NCBI GenBank assembly: GCA_001774995.1
Contig: MFBO01000035.1
Location: 1-20,804 of the forward strand
Origin: Candidatus Curtissbacteria bacterium RIFCSPLOWO2_01_FULL_38_11b
Lineage (GTDB): Bacteria; Patescibacteriota; Microgenomatia; Curtissbacterales; GWA2-41-24
DNA: 20,804 nt
Direction: 5' to 3'
A program made the translations under genes and the position numbers. Under the pieces are notes generated by a model. That model worked only from the letters and a program-made list of their open reading frames with translations. It searched no databases and was not told where the DNA came from. Each line of letters starts with the position of its first letter. The first letter of the stretch is position 1. Positions 14,637 to 20,804 of the stretch are shown here, piece after piece.

Positions 14637-15311
14637 TTAATTAAAATATTTTAAAGTTTCAAGCATATCTTCCAAAACAATTTTGTTTTCATTAATATTT
14701 TCATTTTGGTCTTTTTGAGTGTAAGAAATAAGCAAGGGACTATTAGCATCAAATACTAAATAATGAATTGCAATTAGTCCTTCGGGGGTACTTTCAAATC
14801 CTGTTGATTCTGTTTCGATTTTCTTGACTGGACGCAGATTAATATTAATATTCTGAACAGTTTTTACATTGTGAAGTTCATTAGGGTTTTCGTAAAACTT
14901 CAAAGTATTTTCCCAGTCGGCAACATTTAAAGTCTCTATCTTAATTGGAGTTAGGTTATCTTTAACGCTTTGGGGAATAATAAAAGAATAAGGGGCAAAA
15001 AAAGAGCATTGTTCGTCACTCGTGTTATAGGTAGTAAACCAGTTATTTGGATACGATACTTCAAAGCCGAAGGTCGTATTTGCACATAATTTTACTGATG
15101 AGCCAACTACTTTTGTTGACTGAACGTCATTATTGGGAAGAGGCTTATCAAGTTTATCGACGTCAGTTTTTGTTGATGCTCCCTTTACGCGGTTTGAGCT
15201 ATTATTATTGGCACTAGTTTTTCCAATTGAAAAGGTTATTAGTCCATATACTAAAATAGCCAATACAACAAAACTCAATTTTACTATAAGTTGAAATTTT
15301 GCTAGCGTCAT
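14637..15311 (-). CDS. Membrane-anchored protein with an extracytoplasmic YPxxW-type domain
   Basis: No precise family is recognised. One hydrophobic helix (about residues 9-29, IVKLSFVVLAILVYGLITF) anchors the N-terminus; a Ser/Asn/Lys-rich linker (about 30-70) leads to a beta-rich outer domain starting GFEVSYPNNWF. That phrase recurs in PsbP-like and related extracytoplasmic domains of reduced bacteria. Two cysteines (in KLCANTT and DEQCSFF) could form a disulfide. The predicted location is outside the membrane. ATG 15311 follows a good AAAGGA site. The 15380-15601 gene lies 68 bp upstream on the same strand, so they are probably co-transcribed. A GCAA-loop hairpin lies just beyond the stop. 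Confidence 0.8.
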   Translation of the reverse strand: MTLAKFQLIVKLSFVVLAILVYGLITFSIGKTSANNNSSNRVKGASTKTDVDKLDKPLPNNDVQSTKVVGSSVKLCANTTFGFEVSYPNNWFTTYNTSDEQCSFFAPYSFIIPQSVKDNLTPIKIETLNVADWENTLKFYENPNELHNVKTVQNININLRPVKKIETESTGFESTPEGLIAIHYLVFDANSPLLISYTQKDQNENINENKIVLEDMLETLKYFN

Positions 15312-15379
15312 ATTATCCTTTCCTTTTCTAGAAAGGAACTACAGCTGCCCTAGTGTCCTAGCGAGTTATGCAATCTGCC

Positions 15380-15601
15380 TTAACTGGGAGATTCGTCTGA
15401 ATCTGGTGTCCCGCCTGTGTCAACAGGCGGGGGTGGTGGTACTTCAGCCGTTGGCTCACTGGACGTGGATACATCTTCTTCCCCTTGGGGTGCTTGAACA
15501 GGAACGTCAGTGGTGGGTTCGGGAGTTGGTTCAGGTACTGAACCACCTCCAATATCGTCAGCTTGTGGTTGTCCGCCTTGATTTTGATCATCACCGTTCA
15601 T
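15380..15601 (-). CDS. Small acidic Pro/Gly-rich disordered protein
   Basis: A 73-residue protein without hydrophobic segments, made of Asp, Glu, Pro, Gly, Ser and Thr, with patches such as PEPTPEPTTDVP and VPPPPPVD; it is expected to be unstructured. I do not recognise a family. ATG 15601 is preceded by a strong GGGAGG site at a good distance, which favours this frame over two other open frames across the same bases. Its place between two membrane-anchored proteins suggests an envelope-related role, but that is only context. Confidence that it is translated is moderate. Confidence 0.65.
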   Translation of the reverse strand: MNGDDQNQGGQPQADDIGGGSVPEPTPEPTTDVPVQAPQGEEDVSTSSEPTAEVPPPPPVDTGGTPDSDESPS

Positions 15602-15662
15602 AATATCAACCTCCCTTCTTTATGTATTATTCTAGCAAATAATAATATTTAGTTGTAACCCC

Positions 15663-16760
15663 CTAAAAATTTGGTCTGAATTTTTGATTTGACTCTATAT
15701 ACAATTTTTGATTTAACTCTTTAATTTTCGATTCCAAAGAAGTTTGGAGAGAAGCAATATACTCAAAATCTGAGCGAGTTGCCCTAAGAGATAATATTTG
15801 TTCCCTCTCATTAATTAAATCATCAGCTAAATTATTTAAATCAGTTTGGGTGCTAAATGCTAACTGATATGCTTTTTCTATTTGAGATGGTTCATCAGCT
15901 GCCTGTTGTACTACTGTCTCATTTTGCAAAAGATTAGTTATCTCATCAGCGGTTGCTGATATATTTTGAAAATAGGAATTTTGCAGGTTGTGATAATTTA
16001 GATATTTATCCGATACTTTAATTTTTGACAATTGGGCAAGTGCAGAAATTGCCTGATTTTTTATGTCTTTATAATAAGCAATAATTTCTTCTTTGTTCTG
16101 CTTTTGCCAAATATCACTTTTAGTAAAATAATTTTGATTATTCTTAATGGCGATTATCTTCAAAATATTATTTTCAAACTTAAAATCGTTGATAAGACTA
16201 TCAAGAAGTCGATCAGACTGATTATAGTAATTCACAAAATCAATTTTTAGATCTTCGTTTTCCCGAGAAGTTTTAGCTTGACTAATTAGTTCTTTTTGAG
16301 AACCAAAGTTATCCTTTATGGATTCAATTTGGGATAAACTTTTTTGATTATCGGAAATTACAATTGTGTAATCTGTTTGCTTTTGATTGTCAGCTGTAAT
16401 TGCTTTTTCATAATTTGAATTAACAATGCTAAGAGATTCAATTACCTCATCTAGTGATTGATCGGATGTAATTAAATTGTAGCTAACTAGATTAATAAAT
16501 TGCTTTTTCTCTGACAGTTGCTTCTTTTGATTGAGGTTATAAAGAGTGATTACACTTAATAACAAAATAACCAAAAGTATGAATGCAAAATATATAAATT
16601 TCTTATAAACAAATACTGTGGATATCTTTGTTCCAAACGAGAATACCCCAGCCTTTTGATCGGGGGAATCTATTTTTCTTTGCCCTACGAAATTAACATT
16701 CGTGGGTTTCGTATTAACATTAGAAATATTTAACCGTAATTTTGGCAGCAGATTTAACAT
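15663..16760 (-). CDS. Single-pass membrane protein with long helical, coiled-coil outer region
   Basis: No family is recognised. About 53 N-terminal residues (basic, Asn-rich) precede one strong transmembrane helix (about 54-76, FIYFAFILLVILLLSVITLYN). The remaining ~290 residues are Gln/Asn/Lys/Ser-rich and helical, with heptad-like leucine and isoleucine spacing (LTS..., SLDEVIESLSIVNSNYEKAI, TSLESKIKELNQKLY), suggesting coiled coils. The layout, short cytoplasmic tail plus long extracytoplasmic helical rod, resembles surface or chemoreceptor-like sensor ectodomains, but no signalling domain is present. ATG 16760 is chosen; the rhomboid gene on the same strand ends 30 bases upstream, so co-transcription and perhaps a functional link with the protease are possible. 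Confidence 0.75.
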   Translation of the reverse strand: MLNLLPKLRLNISNVNTKPTNVNFVGQRKIDSPDQKAGVFSFGTKISTVFVYKKFIYFAFILLVILLLSVITLYNLNQKKQLSEKKQFINLVSYNLITSDQSLDEVIESLSIVNSNYEKAITADNQKQTDYTIVISDNQKSLSQIESIKDNFGSQKELISQAKTSRENEDLKIDFVNYYNQSDRLLDSLINDFKFENNILKIIAIKNNQNYFTKSDIWQKQNKEEIIAYYKDIKNQAISALAQLSKIKVSDKYLNYHNLQNSYFQNISATADEITNLLQNETVVQQAADEPSQIEKAYQLAFSTQTDLNNLADDLINEREQILSLRATRSDFEYIASLQTSLESKIKELNQKLYIESNQKFRPNF

Positions 16761-16790
16761 TGCAGACTGTACTTTTATTGTATGACAGTT

Positions 16791-17444
16791 TTAAAATTTG
16801 CGCCAGACTAATAGGTTTGATAGAAGAAAGCCTGCTATAAAACCGCTTACATGGGCAATATAGGCAATTCCACCAACAGAGGCTGTTACTACAACGATCG
16901 CGGTCACGCCATTGAATGCCTGAATAAAAAACCAGTAAATCAATATGAAATTTGCAGGCAGAGCAATAATTAATGGCAAACCAAAAATTGGAACAATCGT
17001 GTCTATTTTATTTCTAGGGAAATTTCTTAGATAAGCACCCAGTACACCAGCAATTGCGCCGGACGCTCCAACCATAGGTAAGGTTGAACTTGAAGTAAAT
17101 AAATACTGCACAAAGGTTGCTAAGATTCCACATATTAAATAAAAAGCCAGATATTTAAAATGGCCAATGATTGTCTCAACATTGTCACCAAATATCCATA
17201 AAAACCACATATTGGAAATTATGTGTAAAAACCCTGCGTGAAGAAACATAGAAGTTATAAATGGACTTAAATTTTCGAAACTTGTGAAGTTGATGTTTGA
17301 TGGTATTAACGCATATTGCAAAATAAATTTTTCGGCATTCGGTGCTAACAGTTCCTGGAAAAACACATAGATATTGACTGTAATTAGAGTTAAATTTACA
17401 AACGGAAACTTGCCTAGATTTTGGGTGTCACGAATGGGAAACAT
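16791..17444 (-). CDS. Rhomboid-family intramembrane serine protease
   Basis: Polytopic membrane protease that cuts transmembrane segments of substrates within the bilayer. The catalytic Ser128 lies in VGASGAIAG (GxSG) and the partner His198 in IAHVSGFIAG on a later helix. The oxyanion-side motif HIISN (His74, Asn78) is intact. About six to seven hydrophobic helices fit the family, and 217 aa is a typical compact bacterial length with only a short cytoplasmic N-terminus (MFPIRDTQ). All catalytic residues are present, so it should be active. It has its own promoter (17457-17484). The next genes downstream encode single-pass membrane proteins, which could be substrates; this is inferred only from neighbourhood. 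Confidence 0.93.
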   Translation of the reverse strand: MFPIRDTQNLGKFPFVNLTLITVNIYVFFQELLAPNAEKFILQYALIPSNINFTSFENLSPFITSMFLHAGFLHIISNMWFLWIFGDNVETIIGHFKYLAFYLICGILATFVQYLFTSSSTLPMVGASGAIAGVLGAYLRNFPRNKIDTIVPIFGLPLIIALPANFILIYWFFIQAFNGVTAIVVVTASVGGIAYIAHVSGFIAGFLLSNLLVWRKF

Positions 17445-17456
17445 AAGTTTTAAGCT

Positions 17457-17484
17457 ATTTTAATGTCAAAATACCGGATATCAA
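17457..17484 (-). promoter_or_regulatory. Promoter of the rhomboid gene
   Basis: On the minus strand, TTGATA (17484-17479), a 16-bp spacer and TAAAAT (17462-17457); the -10 ends twelve bases before the ATG, giving a leader of only a few bases. Confidence 0.55.
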
Positions 17485-17531
17485 GGTTAATATTTTACAA
17501 AAAATGTCGATTTTTAGCGAACTACACATAA

Positions 17532-17545
17532 ATCAAGTACTTGAT
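17532..17545. promoter_or_regulatory. 14-bp perfect palindrome beside the SOS promoter
   Basis: ATCAAGTACTTGAT is perfectly symmetric and overlaps the -35 of the polymerase cassette promoter. It may be a second operator between the divergent rhomboid and polymerase transcription units. Confidence 0.45.
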
Positions 17546-17569
17546 ATTCGGGTTATTTTCGGGTAATAT
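17541..17569 (+). promoter_or_regulatory. Promoter with direct-repeat operator (candidate SOS box) of the polymerase cassette
   Basis: The -35 TTGATA (17541-17546), a 17-bp spacer and the -10 TAATAT (17564-17569). The repeats TTCGGGTTAT (17547-17556) and TTCGGGTAAT (17558-17567) start right after the -35 with an 11-bp period. Spacing, repeat phase and the -10 are the same as in the lexA promoter at 4157-4185. The leader to the ATG at 17635 would be about 60 bases. Confidence 0.75.
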
Positions 17570-17634
17570 ACACATATCAAAGATTAAATATATGCTTTTA
17601 TATTTTTGCATTTTAAATTTTGAATTTATCCGCT

Positions 17635-17928
17635 ATGTCCCACGAAACTGCAATCGACGAACCGGTTAAAGTCTGGGCACTATTTGATTCTTCGATAAGC
17701 AGAGCTTTTCTGCGAATAAACTCAGAACAAGTCAAGATTTTCCCTATTGCCATGAGTTGGCAAAGAAGATTAGTGAAATTCGAAAAATTGATTTTGACAA
17801 CCAGCAGACGGGTTGGCCACATAAAAATTCTAACGTTAGTTTGTGCATCTAAGACTGCTAATTATGAGCTTGAATACAACAGTGAAAATTACATGTGGAA
17901 ATTAAAAAAAGTAATGCCTTTTGTGTAG
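17635..17928 (+). CDS. Small unknown protein, first gene of the SOS-type polymerase cassette
   Basis: A 97-aa protein directly behind the candidate SOS promoter and 62 bases before the Y-family polymerase. I do not recognise it with confidence. It looks mostly beta-stranded and basic: QVKIFPIAMSWQRRLVKFEKLILTTSRRVG, then ANYELEYNSENYMWKLKKVMPF. The pattern of a W-x-R-R strand, a YELEY strand and a final W-x-L-K-K-V strand recalls small DUF6504-type proteins found beside Y-family polymerases in other bacteria; this is a weak, by-eye resemblance. ATG 17635 is used; the frame extends five codons further to a TTG with no added support. Shared promoter and close spacing suggest a translesion-synthesis accessory role, which is an inference. 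Confidence 0.72.
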   Translation: MSHETAIDEPVKVWALFDSSISRAFLRINSEQVKIFPIAMSWQRRLVKFEKLILTTSRRVGHIKILTLVCASKTANYELEYNSENYMWKLKKVMPFV

Positions 17929-17969
17929 TTATTAGCTGTTAGCCTCTTGCTTTTGGAAATTAAAGACTA

Positions 17970-17997
17970 ATGGCGAATGGCGAATTGCTAATGGCAA
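17970..17997 (+). repeat. Four heptanucleotide repeats at the polymerase start codon
   Basis: The units are ATGGCGA, ATGGCGA, ATTGCTA and ATGGCAA in exact 7-bp register, so ATG occurs at 17970, 17977 and 17991. The first and last are in the same frame, 21 bp apart, giving two possible polymerase starts. Similar short tandem arrays lie upstream of genes at 6084 and 20433. Confidence 0.6.
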
Positions 17998-19343
17998 GAA
18001 TTATATTACATGTTGATTTAAATAGCTTTTTTGCAAGAGCTAGTCAACAAGCAAATCCAGCACTCCAGGGTAAACCCGTTGGAATTGTTAAAGCGCGTGG
18101 CAGGACTTGTATCATTGCTGCTTCAGTAGAAGCTAAAAGTTATGGTGTTGTTACGGGTTGCCGTGTTAATGACGCCAAAAAACTGTGTCCACAGATTATT
18201 TTGCTGCCTGCAGATTTTGATAAATACGAAGATATTAGTCGTCGCTTTATAAAAATTTGTGCTTCCTATTCGCCACTTTGTGAAGTTTTTTCGCTTGATG
18301 AGTGTTTTATTGATGTAAGCGAAACAACGCGATTCTGGCACAATAGGCCAATTACAAGCAGGGAACATCTCGCCTGGATTGAACTAGTCAGAAGCTTGGG
18401 ATTACCTATTGGTGCTATTAATATTGCTTTCGATATCAAAAGAAGGCTTAATCAAGAAATAGGAGATTTTATGACCTGTTCTGTGGGGATTTCTTATAAT
18501 CGACTACTTGCCAAGCTGGCATCGAACCAAATTAAGCCAGATGGACTTTTTTGGATAACCTCTGATAATGCACTTAATATTTTAGATAAATCACACTTAA
18601 TGGGTATCTGCGGTTTAGGCTTTGGGCTTTATAATCATTTAATAAAACTTGAAATTGATAATTTTTCAAAGCTTAGAGCATGTTCGCCTGCTTTTTTGCA
18701 TAAACATTTCGGCCCGTATTGGGCGGTTCATCTTTTCAATATTTGCCGGGGTATAGATAATACAGCTGTGATACCTTATCAGGAAATTCCTGAGGCTAAA
18801 AGTGTCGGTAGAACTTATACCACGCATAAGCCTTTAAACGATAAAAACGCAATTTATAAACTTACCAGAAACTTAGTAGAAGAAGTAAGCGCAAAAGCTC
18901 GCAAAATGGGTCTTACAGGACGTTACGTTGGCTTTTCTATGCGTAGTGGAGAAGAATATCAAAACAACAAAAATAATGGTTGGCTTGCCAACCGTAGCTT
19001 TAGCAAAGGTTGGCACGGACATAGAACTTTAAAAAATTATATTGACGACGGGAAAAAACTTTTTGATGTATGCAGATTAATTTCCAAAGATTGGGAGTTT
19101 AAAAATATCATATTCTGCAGCGTAACTTTAGGGATGCTTGCGAAAAAAGCATATTCGCCTCTTGTCCTTTTTCCAGACGATAAAAAGCAGGAAAATCTAA
19201 TCCAAACTATCGACAAAATTAACTGGAAATTGGGAGATTATACAATTTTTCCAAGCCAGCTTTTAGGAACTAGCATCATCAGGCCGGAAGTTACTGGCTA
19301 TTTTGGGGACAAAAAGTTTAGGTTAAACTTTTTGCGGAAATGA
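17991..19343 (+). CDS. Y-family DNA polymerase (DinB/UmuC-type translesion polymerase)
   Basis: Error-prone polymerase that copies past damaged bases. The N-terminal catalytic core begins ARIILHVDLNSFFARAS (metal ligand Asp9, steric-gate aromatic region) and has the second metal site SLDECFIDVS (Asp103, Glu104). SVGISYNRLLAKLASNQIKPDGLF is the palm/thumb signature. The helix-hairpin-helix region (MGICGLGFGLYNHLIKL) and little-finger domain (KSVGRTYTTHKPL onward) follow. At 450 aa it is longer than DinB (about 350) and closer to UmuC; the extra C-terminal ~90 residues are not recognised, and no beta-clamp motif is obvious there. ATG 17991 sits right before the conserved core; ATG 17970, in a heptad repeat, would add seven residues. 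It is co-transcribed with the 97-aa protein from a candidate SOS promoter. Confidence 0.93.
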   Translation: MARIILHVDLNSFFARASQQANPALQGKPVGIVKARGRTCIIAASVEAKSYGVVTGCRVNDAKKLCPQIILLPADFDKYEDISRRFIKICASYSPLCEVFSLDECFIDVSETTRFWHNRPITSREHLAWIELVRSLGLPIGAINIAFDIKRRLNQEIGDFMTCSVGISYNRLLAKLASNQIKPDGLFWITSDNALNILDKSHLMGICGLGFGLYNHLIKLEIDNFSKLRACSPAFLHKHFGPYWAVHLFNICRGIDNTAVIPYQEIPEAKSVGRTYTTHKPLNDKNAIYKLTRNLVEEVSAKARKMGLTGRYVGFSMRSGEEYQNNKNNGWLANRSFSKGWHGHRTLKNYIDDGKKLFDVCRLISKDWEFKNIIFCSVTLGMLAKKAYSPLVLFPDDKKQENLIQTIDKINWKLGDYTIFPSQLLGTSIIRPEVTGYFGDKKFRLNFLRK

Positions 19344-19358
19344 ATTATGAAATCATTG

Positions 19359-19417
19359 CCTAAAGAAATTTCGTTTTTAGGAAAATTCTTGCAGGGAAAC
19401 TAAAAATTTTCGCCTAA
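19359..19417. terminator. Hairpins between convergent polymerase and CvpA-CAP genes
   Basis: CCTAAA (19359-19364) can pair with TTTAGG (19376-19381). Alternatively TTAGG at 19377 pairs with CCTAA at 19413-19417, together with AAAATT/AATTTT inside. These mutually exclusive stems in the gap between two converging genes are likely a two-way terminator, though neither strand has a long T-run. Confidence 0.4.
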
Positions 19418-19422
19418 GGAAT

Positions 19423-19446
19423 CTATTCCGTAAATACTTGCGTGAA
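19423..19446 (-). pseudogene. Duplicated last codons of the CAP gene, beyond its stop
   Basis: In frame after the CvpA-CAP stop and 54 bases downstream, the minus strand reads FTQVFTE-stop, nearly repeating the CAP protein's own ending FTQVFME-stop, with about 20 of 24 bases alike and similarity extending a little outside. It looks like the remnant of a tandem duplicate whose body was lost. Confidence 0.5.
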
Positions 19447-19476
19447 TCTTTCGTCAAATTTAGGGTAAGCATTTTC

Positions 19477-20433
19477 TTATTCCATGAATACCTGCGTGAA
19501 CATCTTTCCATAGACTCCACCATCTATCGCACCGATACCGATGTGGCTAAAAGCGGGGTCAAGAATGTTGCGTTTGTGACCAGGGCTGTTTATAAGACCA
19601 GTGTGAGCTCTATTAACATTGGGTGCAAGAGCCAAATTTTCGCCAGCATAGCTATACTCAATACCATTTTTAAGAAGTCTATCGCCTACATCTTCACCTT
19701 CTGGTGAATAATGGCTAAAATAACCCCTCTCAAACATGTCTTTCGAATGGCTCCTGCCAACAGAAGCCAGTTTTTCATCCCAAATCAATGATTTTGCGCC
19801 GGCAAGTTCTCTTTGTTGATTTACAAGATTAAACATTTCCTTTTCACTCATGTAGTCTATTGTTAATTCACTTTGAGTAAATTTAAGATCAATAGACCCT
19901 TTATCTTCTGGTCTGACAGTTAGAAATGTTAGGCCCTGTTTGGTTATGGGGCCAAAGATACTATTTAAGGGTTTTTCTAAAATCGTAGCTTGGGCAACAA
20001 GAGCAGAGCCAATTTTGGAATCATAAATATCCTGTTTTAGGTTAGGTTGGAGAGGTAGAGAAACTACAAAAAGTAGCACAAATGCCATGAATAACAGAGC
20101 GTTGAGAGCTGCCGGCAAAAACCCACCGATTTTATTAATAAAAATATTTTTGTACTTTTCTATAAAACTTTTCAAAAATCTGGTAATTATGCCGAAAAAA
20201 ATGCTTTCGCCTATCATCCAAACCAGAAGGAAACCTATTGGATTTGCAGCAATTGGCGGTAAGTTAAAAAATTTGATCAAAAGGGAAGCTATTTGACTAT
20301 AAAGAGTTAGTGCTAAAATCAATGAAAACAGAAGGCCCAGGATATTTAAAACTTGACTAAAAAAGCCCTGCCTTAAACCTTCTATGGCAAAGAGGATAAC
20401 TATTAATAAAATGACAAAATCAACCCAGTTCAT
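19477..20433 (-). CDS. CvpA-type membrane domain fused to an extracytoplasmic CAP (SCP/PR-1) domain
   Basis: The N-terminal ~130 residues form four hydrophobic helices of the CvpA (colicin V production) type, starting NWVDFVILLIVILFAIEGLRQGFFSQVLNILGLL in the family's usual way. A linker follows, and from about residue 195 a CAP domain: FNLVNQQRELAGAKSLIWDEKLASVGRSHSKDM, then RGYFSHYSPEG, YAGENLA, and GLINSPGHKRNILDPAFSHIGIG. The CAP His/Glu cavity residues appear present. The domain should lie outside the membrane; the fusion's exact role is unknown, though similar proteins occur in Gram-positive-like envelopes. ATG 20433 starts exactly at a CvpA-like N-terminus, has no Shine-Dalgarno site and is preceded by 8-bp tandem repeats. 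It converges with the Y-family polymerase gene. Confidence 0.92.
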   Translation of the reverse strand: MNWVDFVILLIVILFAIEGLRQGFFSQVLNILGLLFSLILALTLYSQIASLLIKFFNLPPIAANPIGFLLVWMIGESIFFGIITRFLKSFIEKYKNIFINKIGGFLPAALNALLFMAFVLLFVVSLPLQPNLKQDIYDSKIGSALVAQATILEKPLNSIFGPITKQGLTFLTVRPEDKGSIDLKFTQSELTIDYMSEKEMFNLVNQQRELAGAKSLIWDEKLASVGRSHSKDMFERGYFSHYSPEGEDVGDRLLKNGIEYSYAGENLALAPNVNRAHTGLINSPGHKRNILDPAFSHIGIGAIDGGVYGKMFTQVFME

Positions 20434-20464
20434 TAATTAGTTTATTAGTTGATTAGCAGATTAG
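20433..20464. repeat. Four 8-bp tandem repeats just upstream of the CvpA-CAP gene
   Basis: TTAATTAG, TTTATTAG, TTGATTAG and CAGATTAG share ATTAG in exact 8-bp register and run into the start codon. On the gene's own strand they supply TAAT-rich sequence, including TAATAA eight bases before the ATG, which could act as a -10. Confidence 0.6.
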
Positions 20465-20721
20465 CTAATTTGTAAGTAAGAGTTTAGTGGGTAGTGGTTA
20501 GAATTTCAAATAAGGTGGGGCACTATACTTCGCTCGAAATAGTTTTTTTCGAGCTATGAGTAGCAAGATGCCCTTTATATCCTTCTCTAAAGTTACACAT
20601 CACTAAGAGTTTCGAGTAACAGGTTTCTTAGCTGATTTAAGAAAATGTTTGTTCATGAATGCAACGCCAGAGCCTGACTTTAGATATCTCTCAAAATCTA
20701 AAAACATATGTTTGATAGTTT
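20465..20721. other. Non-coding stretch with hairpins
   Basis: I see no supportable ORF from 20434 to the tRNA, about 325 bases. It holds GCTCGAAA/TTTCGAGC (20532-20539, 20547-20554) enclosed by GGGCA/TGCCC (20518-20522, 20569-20573), TTTCTTA/TAAGAAA (20624-20630, 20638-20644), and the 12-bp palindrome AAACATATGTTT near 20702-20713. It could hold a structured RNA or the 3' processing region of a tRNA transcript; nothing decides between these. Confidence 0.45.
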
Positions 20722-20760
20722 ACTATCCGAAGCTAAAGTGAAACTTTAGCGAAGGATAGT
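20722..20760 (-). terminator. Long hairpin directly at the 3' end of tRNA-Lys
   Basis: ACTATCC (20722-20728) pairs with GGATAGT (20754-20760), and GCTAAAGT (20732-20739) pairs with ACTTTAGC (20743-20750) over a GAA loop; a GAA/GAA internal loop separates the two stems. It begins at the tRNA discriminator base. It may terminate or guide processing of the tRNA precursor, or be a palindromic element inserted beside the tRNA; no T-run follows on the minus strand. Confidence 0.5.
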
Positions 20761-20804
20761 GGGGGCACAGGGACTCGAACCCTGAACCAATCGCTTAAAA
20801 GGCG
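20760..20804 (-). tRNA. tRNA-Lys (anticodon UUU), 3' part only
   Basis: The minus strand enters the window in the anticodon arm: CGC, then the seven-base loop CTTTTAA with anticodon TTT, then GCGAT. A five-base variable loop (TGGTT), the T arm CAGGG-TTCGAGT-CCCTG and the acceptor half TGCCCCC with discriminator A complete the 3' half. The D arm and 5' acceptor strand lie beyond the window. CCA is not encoded. Anticodon UUU reads lysine codons. Confidence 0.88.

Noticed and set aside
15358-15603. Alternative open frames on both strands over the Pro-rich gene
   Set aside because: They lack the GGGAGG-ATG start at the right distance, and low-complexity acidic coding sequence readily opens other frames.
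20555-20670. Short plus-strand ORFs in the spacer before the tRNA
   Set aside because: They have 10-16 codons, no ribosome binding site and no recognisable product.

Overview
The window is AT-rich, tightly packed bacterial DNA using the standard code (UGA acts only as a stop). Short genes, overlapping operons, a reduced DNA polymerase III delta subunit, a stand-alone EF-Tu domain-II-like protein, an acidic Pro-rich micro-protein and a CvpA-CAP fusion together suggest a candidate-phyla-radiation (Patescibacteria, perhaps Microgenomates-like) genome. That placement is an inference from gene style, not from a marker gene.

Layout. 1-573: 3' part of an unrecognised minus-strand gene, cut near its start codon by an insertion sequence (about 574-1814) with one DD(35)E transposase. 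1863-3929: uvrB (minus), carrying an extra palindrome-encoded segment. 3930-4191: a nest of inverted repeats, then the lexA promoter. 4192-4812: lexA. 4809-6062: Nramp-type transporter (minus). 6084-6118: heptanucleotide repeats that look like a two-way promoter. 6123-6797: rsmI. 6802-11952 (minus): ppsA-eno-gpmI, covering pyruvate/PEP/2-PG/3-PG. 12081-14498 (minus): xseA-xseB-EF-Tu-domain-II-like-holA, an overlapping DNA-processing operon. 14536-14625: a promoter with a palindromic spacer, followed by two GCAA-tetraloop hairpins and no ORF, a candidate small RNA. 14637-17444 (minus): three unrecognised envelope-type or disordered proteins and a rhomboid protease. 17541-19343: an apparent SOS cassette of a small unknown protein plus a Y-family DNA polymerase. 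19477-20433: CvpA-CAP protein (minus). 20434-20759: non-coding and hairpin-rich. 20760-20804: 3' part of a tRNA-Lys (minus).

Main theme. DNA damage response dominates: uvrB, lexA, exonuclease VII and a Y-family polymerase. The lexA promoter and the promoter of the polymerase cassette share one architecture: a TTGA-type -35, a 17-bp spacer filled by a direct repeat of TTCGG-type decamers with an 11-bp period, and an identical TAATAT -10. This predicts a direct-repeat LexA operator for this lineage and places the small unknown protein at 17635-17928 in the SOS regulon. A second theme is probable leaderless transcription: for several first genes (lexA, uvrB, xseA, the Nramp gene, the rhomboid gene) a -10-like hexamer ends only 6-12 bases before the start codon, whereas some internal genes keep Shine-Dalgarno sites.
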